The notes under the pieces: model-generated
Databases searched by the model: none
The model's input: the letters and a program-made list of their open reading frames with translations, nothing else
What the model was told of the DNA's origin: nothing
NCBI GenBank assembly: GCA_949358305.1
Contig: OX442315.1
Coordinates: forward strand, 14,782,427 to 14,846,426
Reading direction: 5' to 3'
DNA length: 64,000 nucleotides
Source: Strigamia acuminata
Taxonomy: Eukaryota > Arthropoda > Chilopoda > Geophilomorpha > Linotaeniidae
Shown: one piece after another, positions 21,079 through 33,521 of the stretch
Position numbering within the stretch: the first letter of the stretch is position 1
How the letters are laid out: the number at the start of each line of letters is the position of its first letter
Program-made: the position numbers and the translations under genes

Positions 21079-24000
21079 TTGAGGTGAATTTCGATAAAAT
21101 CTAAACAAATTAGCAAATGATATACTTGTAATTCAATTACGGTAGCTCATACTTGTTTGTAAAACTGTGCAAAACATTAGTTAATGTCAAATCAAGCTAA
21201 TTTATTTTGGTTTAATTGGAAATGATTGGCACAGCAATTGGCTTCAAAATGGGATCGCTTCCATATTTTAATGATCAACTAGCCGCCACCCACGCAGCAT
21301 GTGTCATATATTTATTACAATCAATGGCCGCGATCATAATCCTTTTAGCTAATCACAGCCCAACAACGAATGGCCAAACCTTAACCTTATTATCTTTCTA
21401 CCCGGAGTCAGATCAGTCATCACTTTAGTATATTTCGTTGCTGGAAAACATTTTTGAATATACATGGTGAGTCAAAAGCCTGGAAACACCTTTTTTCTTG
21501 AAAATAACTGAAGATGTATCAATTCAATGCGGTTGAATAGAAATTCAATGCGAGGCAATCCAGCTGTGACCCTAAATTTGACTTGGAAGGTCATCTTCAA
21601 GGTCATCCATTTTGTACTGAAGATACAGCAAAATTTCCTATTGATTATTGTAATATTTTATCTTTTAACTTTTTAATACAAAAAAATTGCACAAGTCATC
21701 GGTTGAACTATCTAGAAATAGCAAAATGTATAATCACAGAGTGCTGCAGCAAAGCTACTGTATAGTTTCAAGATCCTTTGCCTTGGGCTACAAAATTAGA
21801 TCCATGTGTAGGACTAATATCACAACATGTCACACACTTCTCCAAGTTTAATATAGAGGCACTTTAAGGCGAAATAGAAGTGAACACGCACCAGTTTCAA
21901 TTAAGCCTCGTATTATTTTGTTGCAGCATTTACTTCCTTTCTGGATTTAGGGATTACATTAAGGTCGATAATTAAAGTATATCTCTGCTGATAATGTAAA
22001 ACAAACTAAAGGAAATGAAGAAAAAGCGAATTCAGACATTCTAACTCGAAATAACATTCCCTAATGTTGTCTGGAATCATCAATTTTTATACGAACATGT
22101 TTTTTGCCCGTATTATTTACTCTTTTACACACAATTCCATGATGAGCAAAAAGTGCTGAGGCAACCTTACCAATTCCTCTCAAAGGAGCACATTAGCACG
22201 CCAATTTTGCTTAACCCATTTGAGCGTCTGCTCACCACAGTCAGTCCAAAGGGTTTGGAATAATTCAAAGCTCGCAGTAAAATAAATGAAAATATTCTGA
22301 AAAGAGACATACTTTAACTCTAGTGCGATGTTCTTATAGCGGTTGAGAATGATGCCAGATGGCAATGGATTGAATGGGATGTAGCATGGAGTAAGTCCAA
22401 CATAACACTAGGCGCATTCATAAAGTCACGTTTTAACTTGCAGTTATACAAGTTTTGGAAAAAGCCGGTAAAAATAGCCGGTGTAAACAAAGTTTACCGG
22501 CAGTCTTGTCAAACCCACGCTATAGCGGCATGCTGCTTAACCCTTCCAACCCAAATGGATTAGTTTCCTCTCGCTCCCTAAGATGGGCATAAATTGACCC
22601 AGATTCTGCGCATGCGCAACATCCCGGTTCTACGAAATCTTTGGTTTAAAATTACAGACAAAATTAAAAAATTAAAAAAATTTCAATTGTGGTGTAGTGT
22701 CTAGTGATGTTTCAAAGGAATAGTCAACAAAAATCGAATAAAAATAAATTATTTCACATAAAAATAATGAGTTTTTAAAAATGGTGTCACAAAAAGACCC
22801 ATGTTAGGGTTAGAAGGATTGAAGCGAGTCATTCAATAATCTGGATTTGAATAAAAATCTAACGCCTAAAAAGTTTGGAATAATGAAAACCCTGTTCAAA
22901 AAGTTCGGAATATTCATCTTCGCAGATGTGATTGTGAGCGAATAAGCTTTAAGCGTAAGTACTCACAATTCTCTAGCGGTCTGGAATTTCCAACTGCACC
23001 TCTTCAATGGGAATGCGTTATGCTTCAACCAGTTATTACTTTCTGCATGAAAAATCTAGTAGACTTCATGTAAGTTGCTGTGGTATATTTCCTTGCACAC
23101 ACATTATGACATTTGCAAATTTAAGGTCTCCATTATGTTTATGAATTGTTGTAAATTGTGATTGGTCGCACAACCAATTTTCTGAACAAATTTTATCAAT
23201 GCCTCAATTCAAGTTCTGAAATAATTGCAAGATTCCATGCACCTGTATTGCCTATAATTAAAACACCCAGACTTAAATTAAAATGAGAGTTTATGAATGC
23301 CCCTTTTTACATTTTTATCGATTCCTAATTTCTAAATTTCAATTTCCAATATTTCTTCAGCATTCATCCACATTATTTCTTCGCTTAGCAGAAGTGACTT
23401 GTTTTCTTTTACCGGTCATGCGCAGCCTTTGAATTTCTGAAAAATTCTTATGTTTTGGCCGCCATTTCAGGAAAACACTGGCCAAGCTGAGTAAAGTCAC
23501 AAAATGGAAAGAATGAAACTTTTTAGCTGATGTTCTGGCCTTTATTGCTGTCAAGATGGAGTTATCACCATCATAACTCGATTCATCTGGTTGGTTGGTC
23601 GGTGTGGCCCCGGATTGGATCCAAATAGCACTTCTTCATGAGTGCTAACATCTCATCTAGTTGTTTGTAAGGCAGTTTGAATGCCATCCCGATGTGGACA
23701 CCACTTCAATCCGCTTCTTCCTCAAGTGAGAGAAACTGCTCTGCAATGCACACCAAAGACTAAACAAACAACCATCTCCTTCTCCTTCTCTTAATCTGGA
23801 ATTTTGAAAGTTCATAAAGCTGATGTGCAATATTTTTGATGAAATGATGTGTGTAATTACTGCTTTTACTGTTGGTTCCACGAAATAAAAGCATGTCTTA
23901 CATTGAAAAGAACAAGATTTTAGTCTAGTTTTTTGGGGGGAAACATGTACAAAATCAAGGGGACAAAAGAGATATTAGCATAATTTATGACACTTTACAC

Positions 24001-24175
24001 ACACTTCCTGTCACGCGTCACTCAATCTCAATTAAAAACACCTCCTGGACGTTGGCTTCCCTTCCCGGCCTTGTATTGCTCTCCATTCGATTTTGTACTA
24101 CCCGCTCTTCTACAAACACCAGTTTTAACAGGAATTTAATGATGTGACATGCCTGATCAGTTGTTTATGGTTTCT
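21079..24175. other. Intergenic; one inverted hairpin and transposon-like ends
   Basis: CATGGTGAGTCAAAAGCC at about 21464 resembles a DNA-element terminus but has no partner. GCCGGTAAA (about 22464) and TTTACCGGC (about 22494) form a hairpin. Minus-strand frames at 23357-23881 were not recognisable. No gene is supported. Confidence 0.4.
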
Positions 24176-24340
24176 AGGGTGACCAGACTTCATTTAAAAA
24201 ATTAAAAGTTGAAAAATTTAATTTGAGAAAAATGTCTAAATATTATTTTTTAAATAATTCTAAATTTTAATTTAAAAAAAAATTCAAACTTCATTTAAAA
24301 TTTAAAAATTTTATTTTAAAATGTCAAGTCTGCTCACCCT
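24176..24340. mobile_element. Small TIR element (AGGGTGA ends), 165 bp
   Basis: AGGGTGACCAGACTT at the left is mirrored by AAGTCTGCTCACCCT at the right, with one mismatch. The interior is almost pure A/T with repeated TTTAAAA words. The AGGGTGACCAGA end style is common among hAT-like non-autonomous elements (from memory). Confidence 0.6.
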
Positions 24341-26714
24341 GTGTCAAAATGTCAAGTCCATCAATCACCTAAATATTTGAAGCATTCTAAGCTAATGTGT
24401 GAAATAAAGCGTGCGCTTGTCACTAAAACTGGAAATAACCGTCACAAATCTATAGAAAGTCGCACAGAAAACGTTGTTTCTATTTAAAACTAAAGCAAAA
24501 ATTAAATATTTTATTTTACACGTCGATGTTTTGAATGCTTTATTCTGATTCATACAAAATGGACAATTCTATAATTCGCACCACATGTGCCCACCCTCTT
24601 CCTGGCCCTCTGGTGACCCTTGCCCTCTTACAAGAACACCAATATTTTAAAACTTCACAGCACAACGATCACTTGATAATTATGTAACGCGCAATTTGAT
24701 CAATCATGTCACATTTTTTGTGTATCATTAAAGTTGACATCTTCTTCACGTCTTAACTTAAAAGATGATTTTAATAGTCTCCTGCTTGCAGTCCTAACCC
24801 AACATAATAAAGCTATTAACCACTAGCCACAGTTTAGATTCCAGCATCATGAGCATTAAAAGAAAGAGATGACTCCATAAAACAAATGAATATTGCACTC
24901 AAAATGGCTCGAATTTGCAATCCCACTTGCCTGATTTGAGTTATTAGAAAACAGCAGATTGGATTTACTGCCTTCTTTGTTAGCGATGACCACTGTCATT
25001 AAAACGAGTTTTAATATTTTTATAATTCACTTAATCTACAATAAGCTATCCAATTACATCCACTTTATCACGAACCACGCAATTTCAGCTAATCTACAAA
25101 CTAAGCCTACTAAATCAACCCAATTTAATTTAAAGCGATTCGCCTCAAACCTACTCATTTTACATCACTTCCCGATGTTGTCCCACTGATTTTTTCCACA
25201 GAAACATAAGATTTAAATTGAGTTTCACATCAAATTGAACAAGAAGAGTTAACTTTTTTCCCTATTTAAGTCGGTGCTTACTGACAAGCAACACAGTTTT
25301 ACCACACAACTTAGAAATGGCACTAATTTGTTATTGAAACACATGATTTCACTGAAATAAATCTTTTTATTTTGCATATTTTAATTTAATTTCACATATT
25401 TATTTGGGGTTTACACATGGCGTTAGTTTTCTGGTAGACGTGACGTCGTAACTGACAGAGTAAAATTTGCACATTAATTACCTATAATCAGTTGGCTTAT
25501 CAGGAACAAGAAACCCGTAAACAAACCAAATTTAGCTCATGTAACTTCTCCCACAAGCACGACTTATTAACATTTGTTATAAAACCCAAGCAACACATTA
25601 TTTCCATTTATAATTGGTGTCATTTTTAAGAAAATTCTAAAATTTCAAAATAATTACGGCACTTTCACCCACGCACGTCAATGCGCAAAACGCCCAACAT
25701 CTACCTTGGAAGCTCCGATGACAGACCCGTGTCAAAATCGTCCGAAAGGTCTCCGTAGAAACGAGAAAATGGCAGAAATTCATAATAAAATCATCGGTGC
25801 GTGAAAAAACTAAATTATGAAAAATAACACTCTTTTCCTACCAAACACCCCCAGAAACAAAATTTGCCGTCCTATTTTCCCAGCACTTCGATTGGGAGCA
25901 GTAAACACGAAAAGAGTGAACAATTTTCAACTTTAAAGATTCTCTCTTGATGCAGCTTGGTGCAATTTAGTTCCAAATCAATACCTTTGACGATGCCAGA
26001 CGGGTTGTTATCCTTGATGGAGTGTGTGGGGGAGCCTCCAATCTCGACTAACTCACCACCTCTTCTTCAACTAGCTTTCTCATTCATGCCCTTAAAAGCC
26101 AGTTTTTAACTTGATAGATCAAAACCCTCTTTTCATGTCATTACAACACGTTGGCGAAGACCAGGGTAAATAAAACAAACGCTGTTTGATCAAATTAATT
26201 AAAAATTTCACTTTGTCTTTGATCTTGCCTTTCCTTCGACCCTATTACCTTTGATTAAACACCTGCAATGCTTCGATAAGCAACTTCCAAACATGTTGAC
26301 ATCAAATTTTAATGGTTTCAAACACAAACGGAGATACTTTTATCTCTTTCCTCATGGCTTTCAACTGAAAACCTAATATTCTAAAACCCTAAGGGATTTT
26401 TAATCAGAGTAGAAAACCGCGTTCCCATTTATCTTTTCCTGTTCTTCGATTTTTTTCCCCTCGTTCAGTTTCTTCGCTGTCCTTTTTAGAGATGAGATCC
26501 GCATTGTGGTTAATTTTTATTGACCTTTTTTTCTTGAAGAGAAAACCCAGTTTTGTTCAAACAGCTTCCGAACATTAATTTTAAAGTCCGAAGGAAACGC
26601 TTGGGGGTCCCAGGCACTGGCACCAAATTTGGGGCCCGCCAATTGATATTACTAAAATAAAACCAAAATACTGTATTGAAGTTACGTTAGAACGAAGGAA
26701 ACTGTGTACAACAA
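24341..26714. other. Intergenic; holds repeat R5 and a possible tiny exon
   Basis: 25658-25707 (CGGCACTTTCACCC...ATGCGCAAAACGCCC...ATCTACCT) matches 33771-33840. Next to it, 25769-25796 is an ATG in good context followed in frame by a GTGCGTG splice-donor-like site. That is too short to call as a gene. Confidence 0.4.
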
Positions 26715-27344
26715 TAGGTGCGTTCAATTTGCGAAAGAAAAGAAAAATCTTTCCTTTTCTTACTTTCGCAAAGAAAGAAAAAGTACTTTAGAATGAATGC
26801 ACTTTTTTTGTTACTTTCTATTTGTTTGCCAATTCTAGTTTTAGCATGCTGTAATTCGATTTTAATCTGGTTTTTAGTAACTAACAAACGTTTTTTCGAT
26901 TAAAACGAATGTTTTTTCGGTAAAAACAAACGTTTTTTCGGTAAAAACAAACGTTTTTTCGGTAAAAACAAACGTTTTTTCGTTAAAAACAAACGTTTTT
27001 CGGTAAAACAAACGTAATTCGTTAAAAACGAACGTTTTTTCGATAAAAACGAACGTTTTTTCGGTAAAACCGAACGTTCTTTCAGTTAAAACAATGTTTT
27101 ATCACTACAACAAGTAATAAACCTTTACTCGATTGTTGGTTTGAATGACAAATGACATAATGCGCATGCGCGGATCCCAAAGGAAAAGTGAAAGAAAGAA
27201 AAGTAACCGGATTGCTACCTTTCGCCAAAGTAACTTTGGCTATGCTTTCCTTTCGGAAATTATGATGTTTTTGACGTCACTTCTGGTGTTGAAAGTAACG
27301 AAAAAAAAGATTCTTCTTTCCTTTCGCAAATTGAACGCAACCTA
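26715..27344. mobile_element. TIR element (TAGGTGCGTTCAATTTGCGAAAG ends) carrying a minisatellite, 630 bp
   Basis: The left end TAGGTGCGTTCAATTTGCGA is mirrored at the right end by TCGCAAATTGAACGCAACCTA, with one mismatch and a one-base indel. Inverted similarity continues inward through AAAG(A/G)AAAG and CTTTC-rich sequence for about 60 bp. The centre is an array of ~22-bp CGTTTTTTCGGTAAAAACAAA units. There is no transposase. No target duplication is evident. Confidence 0.75.
26886..27092 (+). repeat. ~22-bp minisatellite inside the TIR element
   Basis: About nine to ten units of the form AACGTTTTTTCGGTAAAAAC with C/G variants. Units in the middle are the most alike and the edges the most divergent, as expected from unequal exchange. 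Confidence 0.85.
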
Positions 27345-28504
27345 ATGTGAATCGACAACTGATACTTTATTCAAAAACATGTGGGGTTTACACATAGTAT
27401 ACCCACAATTGTTTCTGGATCAAAAGGGGTATCATAAGACACTTCTCGATTGTCGCAAAATTGTCGTAGTTCCGCCAACAATTGGTGAAATGCGTCACTG
27501 ACCAGAGAAATAAATTTCTTAGATTTTATTTTATTTTTTAACTTTTCTTTGAATCTGTTTGTAAAGAACAGTAATGAATAACACGCCGTTTGAAGTGCTG
27601 ACAACTGACAAGTGACAAGAATGATCAACTTCAATCAGGTTGGAAAACATGTTCTACACTGCTCTTGTCTCGCCTAGTATACTGGTCTGCCGCCTTCTCG
27701 TGACAATAGAGATAAACAAACCACTCCAAACTACATTTAATTTGTCATCCTTTCAAAATACAACACAAAACCAAAAATGAAGCAAAGGGCAGTAACTACA
27801 GCAGCAATTGCATTAATGCTCCATTAAAAAAGAAAATCAATGTAATTTTATGAGTATAAAAAAATTTCTTTACAATTTAAAAAACATTTATGTGATTTTT
27901 TTTGCAGGAGATGCAATCTCAAGGTAATTGGATGGTTTATTATCCCTGGTAGTCGTTGGTGTATGTATATGAAGAAAAAAGAGTTTTTCCCCATTTTTCT
28001 TCAAAGAAAATTCATTTTAAATTTTTATAAATTTCTTTTTTTCTAAAAAATGTAAGTTTTGCCATCGCATAAAATATTTTTATTGTTCCAGCCAATTTTG
28101 GTCCAAATTTACTCGCATGCTCTTTAAGTCTGATATTTGCACAATAAAGTGCAGCAAAGTAACCGAAGCAAGCAAAGCATACAATAACTCCAAGATCAGT
28201 ACTGAGCGCCAGCAACAGTTATTATTAAACCAAACCCATTTAAACCGGAACAAAGTGTGTACTTGTATAATGAATTTAATAAATAATTACCCCAAACTCT
28301 TTCCTCGAGGTTAAAAACATCAATTACTTAATTAAAGCATTTTTTCAAGCATTAATTAACACAAATAAATCATATTTTGATTTTTCACGATTTAAAGGTT
28401 CAGCAGTTGACTATGCTGTGAGAAACTTAACTTGGCGGTGTTAACGTTCAAACAAGATTACAGTACACAGTTTGCGGCAGGAACTTTTCCTTTGTAAAAA
28501 CCCC
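27345..28504. other. Intergenic, nothing seen
   Basis: AT-rich with short frames without similarity I can recognise. Confidence 0.45.
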
Positions 28505-28865
28505 TGGTGTAGTTACCATTCGTTTACGAACGTCGTTCGTGAACGCATTCACTTTTTAAAGTGAACGAAAAATGAGAACTTCATGTTTTTATCATCAAAA
28601 CGTTCATTTCCAATCGAAAACAGCCGTTATCGTCATAAAAAACGATGAAAACGACTGCTCTTCTAAAAAAAAGTGTTTTTTTTTCCATCTACAATGCACA
28701 AAATGAAACAAAAAAATGTCAATTTTTAAAAAAAAAATTTGATAAGTGAACGTGAACTATTGGTTCAAGTTTGTGAACTTGAAGTAAGTTCACCTTGAAA
28801 AAAATTGCAGTGAACGTGAACGTGATTGGTGATGAACGTAAACTTGAACACGTTCACATTTAGTT
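28505..28865. repeat. Cluster of GTGAACGTGAAC / GTTCAC words, decayed inverted-repeat element
   Basis: ACGAACGTCGTTCGTGAACG at the left, and many GTGAACGTGAAC and AAGTTCAC words at 28740-28865. Words occur on both strands and can fold back. It is probably an old MITE with internal amplification; boundaries are uncertain. Confidence 0.4.
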
Positions 28866-28990
28866 TTAATTTACAATAATAAAGTTGTTTCATTGTTTTA
28901 ATACAGTAAAATACAATAATTGTCTCTTATTTTTATTTATTGTTTCGGTGATCACGTGAAAAGTGCCTGCTGCAGACTGTGTCTTTATTT

Positions 28991-29153
28991 GTCGAGTCTC
29001 GTTATAACGAATCACAAGAGACCCGAGAAATCGGTTTGCTATAACGAAAGTTTGTTACATCAAAATTAACATGGTGTTCTATGGCCAACCAACCAACCAA
29101 GCTATTTTTAAGTATTTGTTACAACAAAAAATTCGTTATATCGCGGTTCGACT
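28991..29153. mobile_element. Pogo/Tigger-like non-autonomous element, copy 2
   Basis: The left end GTCGAGTCTCGTTATAACGA is mirrored by the right end (TCGTTATATCGCGGTTCGAC then TG). The core AACATGGTGTTCTATGGC is shared with 11224-11433. The right end abuts TA. Size and ends fit a pogo-class MITE. Confidence 0.7.
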
Positions 29154-29274
29154 GTAATTGTATACAAATGACCCTTTCAGCTCTCTAGTGGACAATTCCC
29201 CTTTACACAAGCGAATACACGAAGCAAATTGTTGTTTTCTCCCATAAAAATCGCCTAATTTAAACGTACGCAGC

Positions 29275-29302
29275 AAATAATAATAATAATAATAATAATA
29301 AA
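29275..29302 (+). repeat. (AAT)n microsatellite
   Basis: About nine uninterrupted AAT units. Confidence 0.95.
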
Positions 29303-31072
29303 AGGAAATGATCAGTAGGTTGTTGCCATGACAAAAACCAACTGCTAGTTTCTGAGAAACACAAGAAATGAGTACAATTTCATGACATATCAACTTGAAT
29401 TATTATATTTTTCTTCGTTAGTGAAACATCCTGCTTCCAGAATAAACGTTACTTTGCTTATGTGCATTTCATAAATATCAAATGAGTAATTTTAAATTTC
29501 ACAAAACTAAAAACAAAAGTTCAGAAGTGATACCGAAGACACATGTTCATGCAAAATTCATGTCTAAATCACACATAAACTCATCATAATACTCTTTGAT
29601 ATCATAAAGTGTTTTCCTCTCGTTAAATATTTATTTTTAAGTATTAATTTGGTGTTTGCGAAATGAATATTGATTAATTTAATTTTAATAATAAATAATA
29701 ATAAAAAAAAAAATCCATTTTATGCGTGTTTTAATATTTTATAAGTCAAACATCATAAAATTTTAATTCGATTTGCGGTTTTTTAAAGCTAGATAATAAC
29801 AAGGATGTTCAGAAGCGACGTCGTGCATGCAATTCACGCATAAATATATATATACACCTAATTCTGTTTTTACACACGTATTTACACGATTTTGATTTAA
29901 TACAGTCTGGAAAATTTTTTCAGACCCGATCCCCGACGCTAATTTGAATCCAGGCAAGGTTTACTGAATTTTTCCAAAAAATATGCTATATTTTATTAAA
30001 ATTATTGATTATTTATATACATCAATGAGAAAATCATTGATTTCTGTATAAAAATTTGTGATTTTAGTAATTTGTAATTTTAGTAAAATTAGTAATTTTA
30101 ATTTTACCCCGGCGCTTATTCGTACCCGGCGCCAATTTGAAGATATATTTATATATCTTAACAATCTATAATAAACGCTGAATTGCATCTATAAAAAACC
30201 CAAAATATCGAACTTCCATCAGAATAATTAAATTTTCGTTAAAACATTCGATTAAGTAATAATTTTACATTTTACGATTTTCATGCCACTTAAAATGCCA
30301 AGAAAAGGAATATTTGCAATGGGAATAAACATACAGAATTAATGCTACATTACCATAATAAGAACAATTACAAGGCGCCATTACAGTCATGGTCATCACC
30401 AGGTTAATTTTGAACTTTGAACGTGTCTATTTAATTTCACGAATGAAGGAAAATTTTCTACTAATTTGATTTTTTTTTAATATAAAAAGATGAATTTTAA
30501 TACTCTAATAAGACTAAAAATATATATTTTTTTAAATTTGTATTTCATCTTTTGATTATTAACAATTGTTCATGGACTGCCAGCTGTAAACGTGCTGTGC
30601 AGGGAAGCTCCAAAACTCCGCTAAGAGCTTCCCTGCATTTCACTTACCCTATGGACAGTTTGTGGATTATGAATAAATTAAGGGAAAGTCCATGAATTAG
30701 AAAATAGTCTTATGAATTTGAAAGAGTGGTACTCATGTTTGATCAGATTACATGAAATGATATTAAATTTTTAATGATTGGTGATTGGTTTAGTAATCTT
30801 GGAGATTGGTGAGAAGAAGTGAGAAAAGTCAGCAATTTCTTTTGATTTCAATCTTAGATTGCGAAGTTGGTTTTGTTTGATAAATCCGCTTTCGATGAGC
30901 ACAAGTTTACACGGCGTTTGAAAAATCGGTTTTTTCGTGAAAACGATTTCACGAAAGGCACATAGACGTCTCGTTTCACTCGTTTAACGAATCGTTTTTG
31001 CGAGCTGCCATTTTGGATTTACATTAAATCGATTGGAAAGTTTGACCTTTCGAAATGGAAGTTCAATTAATT
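29303..31072. other. Intergenic with CGGCGC-type fragments and a hairpin
   Basis: CCCCGACGCTAATTTGAATC (29931) and CCCCGGCGCTTATTCGTACC (30107) are two related words of a small-element type. TCGTGAAA/TTTCACGA form an 8-bp hairpin at 30936-30955, followed by a CTGCCATTTTGGATTT word. No gene seen. Confidence 0.4.
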
Positions 31073-31690
31073 TCTGCCAAAATGTATCAAAAATTTCATT
31101 TGTATAAATTTCTGCCAAAATGTATCAAAAATTTCATTTGTATAAATTTCTCACAAATTTCTCAAATTTTGTCGAAATTTATATAAAAAAATTCTCAAAT
31201 TTTGTCAAAATTTATATCAAAAATTTCTCAAATTTTGTTAAAATTTATATCACAAATTTCTCAAATTTTGTCAAATTTCATAAAAAATATACGGTATCAA
31301 TTTTTTGTCAAAATATGTCAGATGTAAAAAATGTATCAATTGTATCAACATCATCAATTTTATCAAAAATGTATCAGTTAGTTATATAAAAAATGTATCA
31401 ATTTTATCAAAAATGTATCAATTTTATCAAAAATGTATCAATTTTATCAAAAATGTATCAATTTTATCAAAAATGTATCAATTTTATCAAAAATGTACCA
31501 ATTTTATAAAAAATGTACCAATTTTATCAAAAATGCATCAATTTTATCAAAATTTTATCAATTTTATCAAAAATTTATTAATTTTATCAAAAATTTATTA
31601 ATTTTATCAAAAATTTATAAATTTTATCAAAAATGTATCCAAATATATAAAAAAAATTATCAAATCTATCAAAATATCTAAAAAAAAAAT
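31073..31690 (+). repeat. Composite minisatellite, ~37-, ~30- and 20-bp units
   Basis: A 37-bp unit (TTTCTGCCAAAATGTATCAA...) is duplicated at 31073-31146. About four ~30-bp units of AAATTTCTCAAATTTTGTCA follow. From 31370 there is a 20-bp array of AAAAATGTATCAATTTTATC with about 13-15 copies. All share the TATCAAAAAT theme, suggesting successive amplification. The 20-bp period cycles through all frames, so the long open frames here are artefacts. Confidence 0.9.
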
Positions 31691-32724
31691 TATAAAAATT
31701 TATCAAACAACCCCATTCTTTCTTTAATTGGTTGAAATCAAAATTGCATTGTATACTAAATCACAAACAGACCCAAATCCTCCAAACAATTGTTTTTACT
31801 CACTCCATTCAACCTAAACAAATCTATATTGTACAACTAAAAAAAAAACTAAAAAAAAAAAAAACTTCCTCACCATTTAATTATTTCAATCACCCATCCA
31901 TTTATGAATTAGAAAAATTTCCCTTTTTCCTTCCTTATCCATCTTAATTAATTCCAATCGATTATCTTGTTTCCTTCTTTTCTTTATGTACCCAGACAAA
32001 ATAATCCAAATGATTCCATTCAACACACCATGTGTGAACGGGATTTACCTTTAAGGCCCTCCACTTTACCTCGGGCACGGAGGATTTCTCTAATTAAGTG
32101 TCTTCACACATCTCTGTAAAAGTGATCCACCGTCCTCCTTCACCATTGCAAATTATTATCGCGCAAGACGGACAAATTCGTGCTCAAGTCGTTTCCGAAA
32201 TCATCTTTTTTTTTCTTTCATCGTAATTTAACTCGATAATTTAAATCTTCATTTTTTCCTCCTCGGGAGTTATTTAAAATTAAATATTGCTCGAACAAAT
32301 TGAGTCTTTTAAGTGGCGAAGAAATTATTTCAGACTAAAATGTATTTAGTGGGAGGTAAAGGCGAACCGTGTTAGAATTTCTTTTTCTTTTTTTCTGTAA
32401 TTTCTCACGAGACGTCATTGAAATTGTACAGGTGCCAAGTTAGACCTTTTTTCCGCCCTTTTTTCTTCTTCTAATGATATAAGAAAAATAAAAGATTTTT
32501 TTTTCTTTTCACAGAGTTAATGGACAAAAAAGTGGGATTTTTATTTAGTACATTTTGTGGGATTGGAGTTTTATCAAAGATAATAGACGGTGTGTTATAA
32601 TGGACAAAAAAGCGGTCATTACTCAGTACTTGACTAATAAAGTGAATTTTAAAATTTTAAAAAAACAGGCATTATATTGCGACGTATTTTCTTTTATTTT
32701 TTGCGAGCTATTGGTTTGCAAGTG
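31691..32724. other. Intergenic, nothing seen
   Basis: Poly-A and T-rich tracts. No gene or repeat partner recognised. Confidence 0.45.
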
Positions 32725-32838
32725 ATAATACATTTTGTAAAATGTATTACGAAATGCATTCCACAATATTATTATTTCTCAAATATGAATTTATTTTCAA
32801 AATGCATTTTTTCAGTTGTATTATGAAATGCATTAATT
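32725..32838. repeat. Dispersed repeat R2, partial copy
   Basis: Words such as TTTGTAAAATGTATTACGAA and ATGCATT repeat as in 5540-5722 and 60540-60663, but the diagnostic CCAATGCATTTCAAAATAC core is missing. Confidence 0.4.
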
Positions 32839-32890
32839 CAGGGGTTCCCAAACTTTTTAGCAAGGCGATCTTCCGCGCCCTACTTCATCT
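32839..32890 (+). repeat. hAT-like element terminus
   Basis: CAGGGGTTCCCAAACTTTTT followed by a GGCGATC word is the classic style of hAT-element ends. The other end was not found. Confidence 0.5.
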
Positions 32891-33380
32891 ATCGGTCATT
32901 AATTTTTTCAAAAATGAACTACTAAAAAGAAAAAAAGAAATTTTTATATAATTTTGCATAAAATTTTATATAATTTTACATATGATTTTATATAATTTTG
33001 CATAAAACTTTACATAAGTTTGATATAATAGTAAAAAGCAATGTATTGTAAAATACAGTAAGTATATGTCACCGATAATTCCTTAAAAGAGTTTTCTTAT
33101 GGTCAATATGTGAATAATGACTTTGAAATTCCTTTCAATATCGAAATATTTGACTTAATGCTTGAATGCAATAAATTATGCATATTTAATTAAGGTGCAT
33201 TGCTTAATTATAAATCCATTCCAAAATGTCTGAAAACAGATTCCAGTTTTGCAGCGAAATGATCGATTGCTTAGTTGCAATTTATTTGTGCGAGTCAGAT
33301 TAGGCGCAGTACACAAGCTATTGAAAAATGCGGAGTTGTCAAAATCTTGGTACTTCGTCACAGTCGTTATTATAATAGAC
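32891..33380. other. Intergenic, nothing seen
   Basis: Several ATTTTATATAATTTTGCATA near-repeats at 32940-33010, otherwise featureless. Confidence 0.45.
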
Positions 33381-33521
33381 CTTTGGAAAAATGAGGTCGG
33401 GTGATACGATCATGTGATTATAACAATGGTTGCCTCCCCTCTGAGAAAAACCATTACAAAATAACATTACAACAATGTTGATTTGTAGTTTTCTTATTGT
33501 GGGCGCAGCCAAACTGCATTA
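33381..33521 (+). repeat. Dispersed repeat R1, copy 2
   Basis: CTTTGGAAAAATGAGGTCGG through CAAACTGCAT, matching 425-554 in the same orientation. Confidence 0.7.

Noticed and set aside
31120-31681. Frames reading MYQFYQKCINFIKN-type repeats
   Set aside because: The 20-bp minisatellite cycles through frames; not a protein.
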